This document shows positions 49,001-58,247 of a DNA stretch of 64,000 nucleotides, piece by piece. The notes beneath the pieces were generated by a model. It worked only from the letters and a program-made list of their open reading frames with translations, was not told the DNA's origin and ran no database searches. The DNA comes from Culex pipiens pallens. Taxonomy: Eukaryota; Arthropoda; Insecta; Diptera; Culicidae. Numbering within the stretch: position 1 is the stretch's first letter; the number at the start of each line of letters is the position of its first letter. The stretch is from positions 31,688,129 through 31,752,128 of the forward strand of contig NC_068938.1 of the NCBI RefSeq assembly GCF_016801865.2, in the 5' to 3' direction. The position numbers and the translations under genes are program-made.

Positions 49001-52000
49001 TAAAACAAGGAATGTTCTTGAAAATTGGAAAACAATAATGCAACTTTGAACTACGAGGTCAACTGGGAAGGTTCCGGGGATTATTGCACTGGTTGGCAAA
49101 ATAACGAAAAAAAACATACAAGTAGAAATTTACCACCTCTGACTCTGACTCTGACTCTGACTCTGACTCTGACTCTGACTCTGACTCTGACTCTGACTCT
49201 GACTCTGACTCTGACTCTGACTCTGACTCTGACTCTGACTCTGACTCTGACTCTTACATTGACTCAATAATCTTTTTCTTTTCAACACTAAAATTAATTT
49301 AAAAGTTTTATTAAATGCATGAAATTATACTTGAATCAAATGCTTTGGTGTAATAATATCCGGTAACTTTGAAAATATTTTTAATAAGCTGATAAGAATT
49401 ACATGCAAGGACAAATTAAATTTGCAAAGCAATTAACTGTTAATTGAATATTGACTGCCCAATAAATTGCGTCAGCCGATTCTTTTTACCATGGAACAGG
49501 AATATTATCCCTTGTGCTACAATTACAATTTTTTTGAAAACAGGCAAGCATTGCTTCAAATAATTTAAACTTCAATTTTAAAACCATAGTTTTGAAACAA
49601 ACATATAAATAATAGAAACTGTGTCAGCTTTGTAAAGATAGTTGAATCTCTGAAACTTTTTTTATCTTTCAAAAAAAACTGCCACAAAAAAAAAAAAATG
49701 CAACCGTCCCGATCGTCGCCATGATAACAGAGTGTTGTTGACACCGACTGTTTGCAGCAGTGGCTGAGGGTCGTTGCTTTGGCTCGTAGATTGCCGGTGA
49801 TGACCTTGGCCATTTCCTCCCCATCCCACAAAACCCACTCCAAACCATGCTCGTTACCTACAAACCTGGAAAATGGAGAAAAAAATTAACACCAACTGCT
49901 GCTATGATTTCGTGCCACGAACGGGACAAGGCGCATTACCAAGGTGTTGCTCAACTACAGTGGGAACACCGTTTGGGGGCGTGGCAAGGGAAAGTGGAAA
50001 TCCGGAAAATGAACAGCGATGGCAACAAAGATGGGTGAAAAGCAGAACATTTGTATGCAGGGGAGCTGATTCCTTAATAGTATGCACCCGAGCAACATAT
50101 AACCTATCAAACTGACACTTTGTTCTGTTCCAAAGAAATTCTCTAGAAAATCAAGAAACTGTAAATCGTCTCTGTCGTTCTATCTTGTCACACGTACATT
50201 TTGGGCCAAACTGAGTTAAAAACGCCATTTTGTGCAGCTCACAATATCTAACCTTTTGATTTTCATAAATCCTCAAAATTCGATTTCAATCCTGAGGTAT
50301 TTCAATAAAAACCGAAAAAACTTCGTGCATTATTGTCACTCTTGATATGAAAGAAGTTTCAATCTTGTCGTGCTATCTTGACACACCCTGAAAATTTAAG
50401 TGCGACAACTGGCCAGAGGGATTTCTGGTCGGAATGCGTTTGACACACGTACATGCAAGACTACCGTGAACGGCAACCAAATACAATCAAACTTGAGGAC
50501 AATGCACTGGATGGTCAAGTGCGAAGTGCGACAAGATAGAACGACAGCGTCGAAATAGTCAACTCAACAACACTTTAAGACCCAACCTCACCTCAAGAAT
50601 AGTTTCGTTATAAAAAAAATCTCCATGATTAAAAGTTTAAATGTGGCTTTAAACGTCTTGAAAAAAAATCATTGGATCCATTTTGGCCTCGTCCAAACAA
50701 ATAGCCCCTGCTTTGTATGTCAAAATATGTATGCAATATTGTTTGTTGTGTCTTAAATTATGTTTTGACACAATGTGTCACAACTTAAGCTAATATATGA
50801 GCAAATAAGAAAAATACAAAAAAAAAACGAAAAGTGACTGAAAAAAATGAATAACAGCAAACAGGAACAGATAATTATAACAGACCATCAACAATTAAAA
50901 ACTAAATTTAAACAAGATAAATGCATATGAAACTTCCTAAAAATGAACGAAGAAATGCAAAACACAGAATAAGTTGCGTTTTGCTCAAAATAACCTTCTA
51001 AACACGAAAACAAAAAGATTTGGAACCTGAGCAGTAAAATTAACTAAACTTGGTTAAGTAAAATTGCGTAAATTTTTGTCCCAAGGAATTATTTTAGTCC
51101 ATTATTTATTTCTGACAGCTTTAACCTTCCTTGTCATTCACTGCCCTATTTCATTCTAGATCACTCGAAAAAAAAGTATGTTCAATAATTTGTAGCCTGA
51201 AATTGTGATAATTTGTAGATTGGGTGTTAGAATGACTTTAAGGGGTTACATACATGTAGAAAATCACAAAATTTCGTAATTCTGAAATTTATTAAATCCA
51301 CTAAAAAGATGATTTCTCGATTAAATTTTCAAAAGGCCCTATCTGCATAGGAAACCCATGAGGGATAGGTTGTTTTGAAAATTTAATCTAGATTTTGAAT
51401 CACTCCTGAAAGTTTCATGAAGATACTTCATGATTAAACTGAGTAAGAAACGATTTAAGTTAAAAATTTTGCCATGCGCAAAGTGAACTGTCAAACTTTC
51501 TGAGCGTTTTTCTCTGAACACCGAGTTGATTTACTGGTGCCATGGTATCTCGAGATGGGGTGGACCAAATTGGCTGAAATTTGGGGTGAAGACTCTCAAG
51601 ACATATCTGGTGTGCATGACGAAGTCCGATTTTTAAATTTAGCTTTTTTTAAATTCCAAAAATCAAAAACTGACGATTTTTTATATGAAAAACACAAAAA
51701 TATTTTTATCTATTTTTAAAATAAACTTTTTGAAAATCGGCCTTCGTCATGCACACAGGACTGGTTTAACGAGTCTTCACCAAAATTTTGAGCCAATTTC
51801 GCCTAGGCAGTGTTGAGATATCGTGGCACCCGTTTTTTTAAACTGCTCACTTCAAATAGCTATATCTTGGCAATGATACAACCGAATGTCTTCAAATTTG
51901 TTTTGTTAATAGATGAAAATGTATATTTCAATGCCCTGAAAACAGATTTTAAATAAAATTAAGTGTGTGCTCATATCAAGCTTTGACTTTTTTGACGATT

Positions 52001-55000
52001 AACATGTATGTAACCCTTTAATGGAAATTTGGAAGCCCGATTCGATATACAGTCGACTCTCTGGCTGTCGATCTTCTCGATATCAATATTGATCTATGTA
52101 CCGATGAATTCTTCAGTCCCTTCAAACTGCATACTTCGATTATCTTCATTCCTCGATATTTTCTCTGGCTTGAAGGATCTCTTCCTCGACGGTCCCTTGG
52201 ATTCTTTTTGCATTAAAAATCTCTTCCGGTTGTCAATAATTTCACTTTTTCATGGCTTGCATAGACAATTTTCTTTGAGAAACGAAGTTTTGAAGGGTGT
52301 TTGACATTTGTTTGTTTTTGTTTGCTGGACGTTGCCATGATTCTCTCCCATAGCTGGTTATCAAGAAAAAAACAAATTTCAATCGAGTCTTCATTTTGCA
52401 TCGTTCTGTAAACTGATGCTTCTCTTCCTCGACGGTCCCTTGGATATTGACAACCAGAGAGTCGACTGTATTTCGAAAAAACGTATTATTCATCTAAGAA
52501 ACTCAAAATATTAGTTTGGGCAACAAGTTGCAAAAAAAAAGGATTTTTCCATCACGAGTCGTACATCGTTTTCGATACTAGTGCTGAAATATTCATCTTT
52601 TCAGCACCGATTTCAATGCTGAAAAGTCGAACTTTTCAGAACTGTTTTGAAAGGTATTAAGGCCATTGCAAATATTTTTCAAAGTTTATGTCGCCCCCCC
52701 TTCAAAGTTGGCCTGAATAATCAGGGGAGAAAAAAAACATATTTTTTCGAAAAACTTCAAAATTTTAATGAAAATTAAAGTTTAATCAACTGAAAACCAG
52801 TTAAAATGCATTTCCCGCCGTTTTGTCACTCGCAAATGACAGGAAAAGTAAGTATTAGTTCCAAGACGGAATTGCAAAAAAAAGTTTTTTTTTTCGTTTT
52901 CGTGTGAGTTGACATCATTATTTGTTCATATTTTTTTCATCGCTTTAATCCCAGAGAATAAAAAAATCCCAAAAAAGTAAGATTTTTGAAATATTTTTTT
53001 TTTGCAGAGATATGTTTAGCTTTCACTTTACTCGATAGCAGAGGCAACATGGTTGCATGTTTGAGATCAGCACTGCTTGACGCTAGAAGTCGGTATCATT
53101 GAACTAATTTTATTTGCATACCGGAAAATGAAAATGATTGGAGATTATTGTGCTGCTGTCTATAAATAAAAGGGGAAAAAAAGTAAAAAAAGCTGTCAAA
53201 AATTGATCGCGGTAGATCGCAGTGGATACTTTTCTACCACATTTTTTGTCTGTTCAATGTGTTAGATGCTTTGGTGGATTTATGACAGTTTGAATTGTTT
53301 CAAGAAAATTCACCGCCACAACTTAGATTACAAACGGTATGAAATGTTTCTCGAACACCAACAAAAAATGTCAAGTTTAAAAAAGCATAAAATGAAAACC
53401 TCCACGGTGGCAACCAGTATTTTCCACGACTTGTTTTCCTCAAATAATTACACCTCGGCGTACAATTATTTTCAGAATCACCCACGAGCCAGCAAAATAA
53501 ATGGTTCCTGCTGCGACGACGTTCATCCGTCACAACACTCTTGTAAGATCAAGCGCCAGCACGAAAGACACCGGAAGCTGTTATCATTATCATCTTCGTG
53601 GACATATCATTTGGCACTCGCGAGCGGGCATAATTTATAGCTGGGGAAGACGAAGCAGAAGCGGGGGGAAGCAACCTAAGACGGCACGTGAGAAGAAGTA
53701 TCGTCTTCTTGAGCGGAACCCCGGCAAATGCAGGCCAACTGTGTTGATGTGGAGTAGGACGAATGAGGAAGGGTCCTGTAACACTTCCGGAAGACGAATA
53801 CCTGTAGAAAACATACTACGAGCAAGATGGATGACACAGAAATTGCACGATGATGAAAGAGCACAACACGCCATGCAGGTGGCTTTTCTGTGTGACTTTG
53901 CAACATCAATGAAGCCCTGGCAGATGGAGTGTGCGAAAACTAGTCGTTTTTTTTCACTCCTAACTGATTGATGATTGGAGAATACGGATAATTAAACCGG
54001 GGCAAAATGCATTTTATACCCACGCGCAACGGAAAAATTATTTCATGTTAACAGTTTCACCCCCCCCCCCCCCCCCCTGGGAAAAACCTCCCTCAAAGGG
54101 AAATCCCCTTTCTCACCCAAGCCATAGGAAGTCGCTGCTAATTTCATTTGCACGACTACCACCCACCGATGTCAACCATCAATCAGAGCTAGATAACATA
54201 AATCACCTTCCCTGGGTGAATGTTGAACTGAAAATGGTACGTGAACAAGCGTATTTGCGTAAAGCTCCCTCCGCCTGATAGCTTTGGTAAGCTTTTAAGC
54301 CATCGGGGAAGCGTTGTAACGAATGCAAATATCAGCAGGGATGGATTTTAATTACAAATTCCCCCTTCCTAGTTGGGCCATGTGTCACACCGTTTGACGT
54401 TGCGGGTATTGTGTATCGCTGTAAAGAGAGTTTTGATGGGATATTTATCATTCGGGTTGTATTAGAAGTTGAAATACAGCAGAAAACATAACTTTTTAGT
54501 TTTCAATTTATTTTTCTTTCGTAAAAGTTTTACTGTCTAGGTTCTATTTGGATCCAATTATTTTTTCTATATACAGTAGGGTGCCCAGAAAAAATGACCC
54601 CCTGCTCCACAAGCGGAAAATGGTTTTTTGGGTTATTTTAAGCATCTGTGTAAATTTTGAGCGAGATTGGTTGAGATTAACCCATTGATACCTGAGCCTA
54701 AAGTTAGTGAAAAAAATGTTTTTCATACAAAAATGACTTTTTTAAATCGCTGATAACTTTTCAGGATCGAGTTTTACAGCTTTGGTATGTTCTACAAAGT
54801 TGTAGAGCATTAAATTTCCAACGAGAATCTCACTTTTGAGAATATTCGGATGGAAGTAGCGCTCCGTGGAGAACAAACAGTAAAAAAGTAGGATTTTCCA
54901 TACATTTTTTCAATTTTTCACATACAAACTTCACCTTCGAGTATCAATGGGTAAACATTGACCAATTTTGCTCATATTCGGCACAGAGTCCTAAAATAGC

Positions 55001-58000
55001 TCAAGGAACAATATTCGGCTTGTGGAGCGAGGTTTTGAGAAAAAGTCCCATATTCTGGGCACCCTAATATACAGTCATGCCCCGGTTTTGATTCGTACAG
55101 CTGCCTCGGTTAAGCTCGGCCCAGTGTGCATAACTGAAGCACAGAGCTTATGGGATTTTGGCTACATGGGAGACATTATCTATAATCCTATGAAAAATCA
55201 TCCAAGCTTCAAAAAATTATAGTGATTTGGAATCGGGATGATGTCAGCTATACAGTTTAGTTATAGTTACATGAAAAATTTCACAAAATACGTATTTTTC
55301 CAGTATTTTGAAAATGCAATGTTCCTCAAAAGAATACTCAAAATTATTGTTATTGCAATATGGGTATCAAATGATTGGGATTTTTTCATACGTTTTGAAA
55401 GCAATATGTTTTTTTGAAAATACTCAACATTTTCACAAAACTCCGTATTTTCGAAAAAGTACTCCAAATTCAAATTTTTTACAATATGGTTATCAATCGG
55501 GATTTTTTCAAACATTTCGTAAGTAATAATATCGATTTTCCTTTTTTCACAAAACTACGTATTTTCGAAAAACTACTCAAAATATCAGTTTTTTCCAATA
55601 TGGGTATCAAAAGATCGGGTTTTTCATACATTTAGAAAATATTAAAACAAATTTTTGAAAACACATTAAAAAAACATAAAACTACATATTTTCGAAAAAA
55701 AACTCAATTTTAATTTTTTACAATACGGGTATCAAATGATCGGGATTTTTCATACATTTCAAAAAAATAAACCAAATTTTCGAAAATACAAGACATTTGC
55801 ATAAAACTGAGTATTTTTGAAAAAAAAACAGTTTTTTTGATCGGCATATTTTCTTATATTTCGAAAGTGGTAAAACAAATTTATGAAAATGCTCAAAAAT
55901 TTCACAAAACTACGTATTTTTGAAAAAAAAATACTCAAAATTTCAGTTTTGAACTGAACTGACTGAAATTTGAAATATTTTTTCCAAAAAACTTAGCTTC
56001 CTGCAAAATTTGAGTATTTAAAAAAATGTGTTATTACTTTCTCAATGTGTGAAAAATCCCGATCATTTGAAAGCCATGGCAGTGCGTGGCCGAATGGTTA
56101 CGCTGTCCGCTTTGTAAGCGGATGTTTCTGGGTTCGATTCCCATCTGCTCCAACCTTCCATCGGATGAGGAAGTAAAATGTCGGTCCCGGCCTTGGTTGT
56201 TGTTAGGCCGTTAAGTCATTCCAGGCGCAGGAGTCGTCTCCATGCCATAAGTACAAGCAACACACCAAACCAAGCCTACTCCGGTGGAATCGCTGGCGGC
56301 GGTTGGACTCGCAATCCAAAGGTCGTCAGTTCAAACACTGGGGTGGAAGGTTCCTTGGAGTAGAAAGAGGTTTGGGTGCTCTCCCCATTCATGCCTTCGG
56401 ACTCCTAGGTTCGAGCAGAAACTTGCAATAGAGACCACAAAAGACCCGGGGGTCGTTAATGTGGATGGTTTGATTTCTTTGATAGCCATATTGTAAAATA
56501 CTGAAATTTTGAGATTTTCTTTCGAAAATATGTTGTTTCATGAAAATTTTGAGTTTTTTTTAAATTGTGTTATTATTTTTGAAATGTATGAAAAATCCCG
56601 ATCATTTGATACCTTTATTGCAAAAAAATGATATTTTGAGTACTTTTTCGAAAATGCGTAATTTTGTGATTTTTTTTATATTAAAAAAATATATATCTTC
56701 TTCAGATAGTATGCAAAATCCCGATCATTTGATACGCATATTGCAAAAACAATGATCTTGAGATTTTTTTGCGAGAAAAATTGCATTTTAAAATACAGGA
56801 AAAATACGTATTTTTGTGAAAATTTTCATGTAATCATAGTTACAATGGATAGCTGACATCATCCCGATTTTAAACACACAATATTTTTTTAAAGTTTATA
56901 TGATTTTTCATAGGATTATAGCCAATGTCTCCCATATAGCTAAAATCTCATAAGCTCTGTGCATCAGTTATGAACGCCTCGGTTTTGCATCCCCCATATG
57001 CGGTGCTAAACCGAGGCATGACTGTATTTTCTAAATAAACTTGATAAATAAAACATTTAATCACTCAAAAAATTTCCAATTCTCCTGCTTTGGGCTATTC
57101 TGCCCGCAAAAGGGTTTTAGTTGTCAGACTCTTATGAAAATTGTTGATTCTTTTTTTTTTCGAGTTTTTATTAATTCAATTCAATTAGTTTTTATTAGTA
57201 AATAATCAATTCACAATATCGTATTTTTTATAACCTAATAGAGTTTTGGAGTACCTTTCAACTATGATTTGTACTATAGTTCATTTTGATGTAATTGGAT
57301 ATTCTAACAATGGATTTGCCAAGAGAAGGAAAAATTATTTTAAAAAAAACCTTCGAAATTTGCTAAGGAAAAGGATAGAAATAGAAAAGAGTTTTTATTA
57401 AATATCAATTGAGTTCATAGAAATAACAACTTTTATCGATTCTGTAAAAAAAAATCATCCCAAAAATAATATCATCAAATCTCAAAGACAGAGTAAGTCG
57501 AAAAGGATTTTGTCTTTTATCCTGTTCATCCTTCTAGAAGTAATTTTGAATTTTGATTTTCCTGTGAAAAGTATATATCGATGTTATTGTTATTTAAATT
57601 CATTAAAAATAATGTTTTTGAGATAAATGCAAAACAATATTCTAAAACAGTCCCAGAAATGTAAAACAAATCAATTCCAAAAATATCACTGGAATTTGTT
57701 TGGATGATTAATCTCTCACGTGTAAACGATATATCGACATGCCTGAAACACGTGTCGTATCCAGTTACAATATTCATCAGAGCCGTTAAAAAAGAGTTGT
57801 TATCGCTACCACTTTCCCCGAAAACGAATCAATTAATTAGCTGCCAGAAGACCCCCCCTCCTCAAATTGATTTCCCGTCCCACCAACCACCGAACCTAAT
57901 CGCAATCACTTATTGAGTGGGTTTTTGCCATCGTTGCGCCAAATAATACCATCAGTGCTGGTGGGTGGGTGTTTCTGTAGTCACCCATTAGCCCATCAAC

Positions 58001-58247
58001 AGCCACACTTCACACCTCCTTGAACAAAAATAGGCCACTTCCCCATCCTTCCTTTTTCCGGGGGAGCAGATCACACTCACTTCTTCTTCGCCGGTCGGGA
58101 CGGTTTGACGATAAAGTTGCACTCGCAAAAGGTGAAATCCTCTTCGGTCGGGTTGGTCACGTTGCCGGGCGGTTGCTTCAGCGGATTTGGAAAGGCTTTT
58201 CCACCACGAGGGCCACCACCGACGATGCCCGGTTGGCTTTTGCCCAT
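35747..58247 (-). CDS. Six-exon charged coiled-coil protein (446 aa), function not recognised
   Basis: Exons: 58081-58247, 43711-43861, 39899-39997, 36661-36792, 35892-36602, 35747-35827. All have GT-AG borders and the phases match (2 bases, then 0 throughout), giving one frame from MGKSQPG to GFGK-stop. Residues 1-56 are Gly/Pro/Lys-rich with a CEC motif at 41-43; 57-183 are mixed helical; 184-300 are a highly charged helix (WERERLQMEEFNRQQEIE); 294-305 are a basic cluster (KEKKKRHHKKH); 308-390 are Asp/Glu/Ser-rich and probably disordered; 391-446 are again helical, with a Lys-rich tail. There is no signal peptide or membrane segment. The Glu/Arg-rich middle resembles trichohyalin-like proteins of cilia and flagella, so a sperm-axoneme role is conceivable, but that is a guess. 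The start has a good context (AAAGATGG); an in-frame Met lies 18 codons upstream. Introns: 14.2, 3.7 and 3.1 kb, 58 and 64 bases. Confidence 0.8.
37508..37573. repeat. Miniature derivative of the CCGTCAGTGGGGGTGA MITE
   Basis: AGGGGTGACATTGAG and CCCAATGTCACCC with GACGGTA form a 66-base near-palindrome that keeps only the ends of the family at 21354 and 30176. Just downstream, CCGTAAACCGGGGTGACATTGA at 37662 resembles another TIR of this type without a visible partner. Confidence 0.6.
37979..38285. mobile_element. TIR element, CTGTCGT family, copy 2 (one end lost)
   Basis: Begins CTGTCGTGCTAACTTGTC and matches 50172-50547 through the internal GTCGTGCTATCTTGACAC and GTTTGACAC motifs to CTACCGTAAAC, where the match stops before the right TIR. 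Confidence 0.7.
38946..39426. mobile_element. MITE with GGGTGCCCAGAA ends, copy 1
   Basis: GGGTGCCCAGAAAAAATG and TATTCTGGGCACCC define the ends; TA precedes the left end. Internal landmarks CCATTGATACCCGGGCC and CTTCACCTTCGAGTATC are shared with copies at 46325-46760 and 54589-55064. Confidence 0.85.
40003..40029. repeat. (TG)n microsatellite abutting a splice acceptor
   Basis: About 13 TG units end five bases before the acceptor AG (39998-39999) of exon 3 of the 446-residue gene. On the transcribed strand this is (CA)n followed by AAATAG, so the alternating repeat occupies the place of the pyrimidine tract. Confidence 0.9.
40030..42660. other. Intron 2 of the coiled-coil gene, no gene recognised
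   Basis: Balanced-composition stretches at 40250-40900 and 41450-42420 contain frames of 60-100 codons on both strands, overlapping each other and without splice or domain support. The rest is AT-rich. No repeat ends seen. Confidence 0.4.
42666..43082. mobile_element. MITE with CAGTCGACTCTCTGG ends (pogo-like), copy 1
   Basis: CAGTCGACTCTCTGG and CCAGAGAGTCGACTG bound 417 bases; the right flank is TA and the left flank is mutated. Internal motif GGGACCGTCGAGGAAGAG occurs twice. A second copy, in opposite orientation, is at 52050-52468. CAGT starts with TA duplication suggest the pogo/Tigger branch of mariner-type elements. Confidence 0.85.
44519..44683. mobile_element. Palindromic MITE with CACCCTTAC ends
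   Basis: The left arm (CACCCTTACCAAAACTC, GAGTTCAATATCCCAC, TTTTCATACGA) is mirrored on the right with one or two changes. The loop is about 45 bases. A 2-base TG flanks both sides. It lies in the large first intron. Confidence 0.8.
44911..45330. mobile_element. MITE with CCCGGATAAAAAA ends
   Basis: CCCGGATAAAAAATTACCAT and ATGGTACTTTTTTATGCGGG are imperfect TIRs. The interior repeats TACCAT and ATGGTA many times in both orientations, so it can form multiple small stems. Confidence 0.75.
45580..45760 (+). mobile_element. tRNA-derived SINE, family C
   Basis: The head CTGTGGCCGTGAGGTTACG, the stem CACCTAGTAAGCGG and a B box TGGGTTCGATTCC match the copy at 19085-19476. The body differs and its 3' end is unclear. 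Confidence 0.65.
46325..46760. mobile_element. MITE with GGGTGCCCAGAA ends, copy 2 (left end lost)
   Basis: It matches copies at 38946 and 54589 from GCATCTGTG onward to the right TIR TATTCTGGGCACCC. The left 40 bases are missing or replaced. The adjoining 45790-46320 stretch is AT-rich and unassigned. Confidence 0.8.
47050..47170. repeat. Interspersed repeat, inverted relative to 16816-17010
   Basis: It shares the ordered motifs given for 16816-17010 (TTGCTTGCTCAC, AAGCTGTAATTGA, TCAAAGTGCTGAT). Inside the 14.2-kb intron. Confidence 0.6.
47200..48240. other. Intronic DNA without a recognised gene
   Basis: Composition is balanced between 47280 and 47900. A donor-like CTGCCTG|GTGAGT (minus strand, near 47740) would be in phase with exon 2 of the coiled-coil gene, but no convincing coding sequence or start leads into it. 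Confidence 0.4.
48242..48919. mobile_element. MITE with TAACGTCATGATTCGAA ends
   Basis: TIRs are TAACGTCATGATTCGAA and its exact complement. Directly inside, and again three times near the right half, comes a CCGGA plus TTCGAA motif (GTGTCCGGAATTCGAAG, GTGTCCGGATTTCGAAT, GTGTCCGGGATTCGAAG). Confidence 0.8.
49137..49254. repeat. Hexanucleotide tandem array (CTGACT)n
   Basis: About 19-20 uninterrupted units of six bases, with a single changed unit (CTCTTA) at the end. It translates as an alternating Leu-Thr run in one frame, which is an artefact. No flanking transposon ends. Confidence 0.97.
49255..50171. other. Intronic DNA, no gene
   Basis: AT-rich to 49680, then balanced to about 50100 with short antiparallel frames and no splice or domain support. 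Confidence 0.4.
50172..50547. mobile_element. TIR element, CTGTCGT family, copy 3 (complete)
   Basis: CTGTCGTTCTATCTTGTC and GACAAGATAGAACGACAG are perfect 18-base TIRs. The interior matches 37979-38285 and contains another diverged TIR copy (GTCGTGCTATCTTGAC) near 50366, suggesting a composite or internally duplicated element. Confidence 0.85.
50548..51238. other. AT-rich intronic DNA, no feature
   Basis: A-rich sequence without recognisable ends or frames. Confidence 0.4.
51241..52018. mobile_element. MITE with AGGGGTTACATACATGT ends
   Basis: AGGGGTTACATACATGT and ACATGTATGTAACCCTT with TA on both sides bound 778 bases. The micro-hairpin at 51319-51393 lies just inside the left end. A central inverted pair (CCGATTTTTAAATTTAG region; GAAAATCGGCC near 51730) gives a second fold. 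Confidence 0.8.
51319..51393. repeat. Micro-hairpin repeat, copy 3, inside a MITE
   Basis: The complement of 6836-6917 with few changes: GATTAAATTTTCAAAAGG, then TGCATAGGAAACCCATG, then GTTTTGAAAATTTAATC. The outer arms remain paired. Confidence 0.75.
52050..52468. mobile_element. MITE with CAGTCGACTCTCTGG ends (pogo-like), copy 2
   Basis: Perfect-looking TIRs with TA on both sides. The sequence is the reverse complement of 42666-43082 with scattered changes, including the two CTCTTCCTCGACGGTCCC blocks. Confidence 0.9.
52560..52860. repeat. Interspersed repeat, inverted relative to 80-235
   Basis: CTTTTCAGCACCGATTTC with AATGCTGAAAAG, and at the far end AATGACAGGAAAAGTAAG, complement the copy at the start of the window. 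Confidence 0.5.
52870..54586. other. Intronic DNA without a recognised gene
   Basis: 53260-53990 has balanced composition and several overlapping 75-155 codon frames, none with domain, signal or splice support. A C18 tract interrupts the stretch at 54060. Confidence 0.4.
54060..54077. repeat. Homopolymer C18
   Basis: Eighteen uninterrupted C. The length is the kind that varies between individuals and sequencing runs. Confidence 0.9.
54589..55064. mobile_element. MITE with GGGTGCCCAGAA ends, copy 3 (complete)
   Basis: Both TIRs are intact and TA flanks both sides. It ends seven bases before the left end of the large fold-back at 55072, so the two elements stand back to back. Confidence 0.9.
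55072..57024. mobile_element. 2-kb fold-back transposon built of tandem units
   Basis: CAGTCATGCCCCGG and CCGAGGCATGACTG are the ends, with TA on both sides. The arms share AGCTGACATCATCCCGAT, CATAGGATTATAG and CTCATAAGCTCTGTG. Inward of the arms the left half has four direct units of about 115-125 bases carrying TGGGTATCAAATGATYGGG (near 55361, 55486, 55601 and 55726). The right half has at least three in inverted orientation (near 56050, 56590 and 56710). A SINE is nested at 56078-56478. Confidence 0.9.
56078..56478 (+). mobile_element. Dimeric tRNA-derived SINE with two tRNA-like heads
   Basis: The first head is GTGGCCGAATGGTTACGC, anticodon-stem-like TCCGCTTTGTAAGCGGA and B box GGGTTCGATTCCC. 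A family B-like body follows (CTTCCATCGGATGAGG). A second tRNA-like part then appears (CGGTTGGACTCGCAATCC, GTCAGTTCAAACACTG), and the element finishes with the family B tail (CTTGCAATAGAGACCACAA). Flanking TTGAAAGCCAT and TTGATAGCCAT are an 11-base duplication with one mismatch. The acceptor stem of the first head does not close properly, so it is not a tRNA gene. Confidence 0.8.
57027..58080. other. 5' end of intron 1 of the coiled-coil gene
   Basis: AT-rich to 57800, then pyrimidine-rich and GC-balanced toward the donor at 58079-58080. No gene or repeat recognised. Confidence 0.45.

Noticed and set aside
49025..49270. 81-codon frame with a long Leu-Thr repeat; also considered as a CRISPR-like array
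   Set aside because: It is the translation of a six-base tandem repeat. There are no spacers between repeats and this is a eukaryotic genome.
53266..53971. Overlapping frames of 124 and 156 codons
   Set aside because: Cys/His/Ser-rich without domains, overlapping each other and antisense frames, no splice or promoter support.
56089..56153. tRNA-like sequence with TGT in the anticodon position
   Set aside because: The acceptor stem does not pair, and it continues into a SINE body with flanking duplications.
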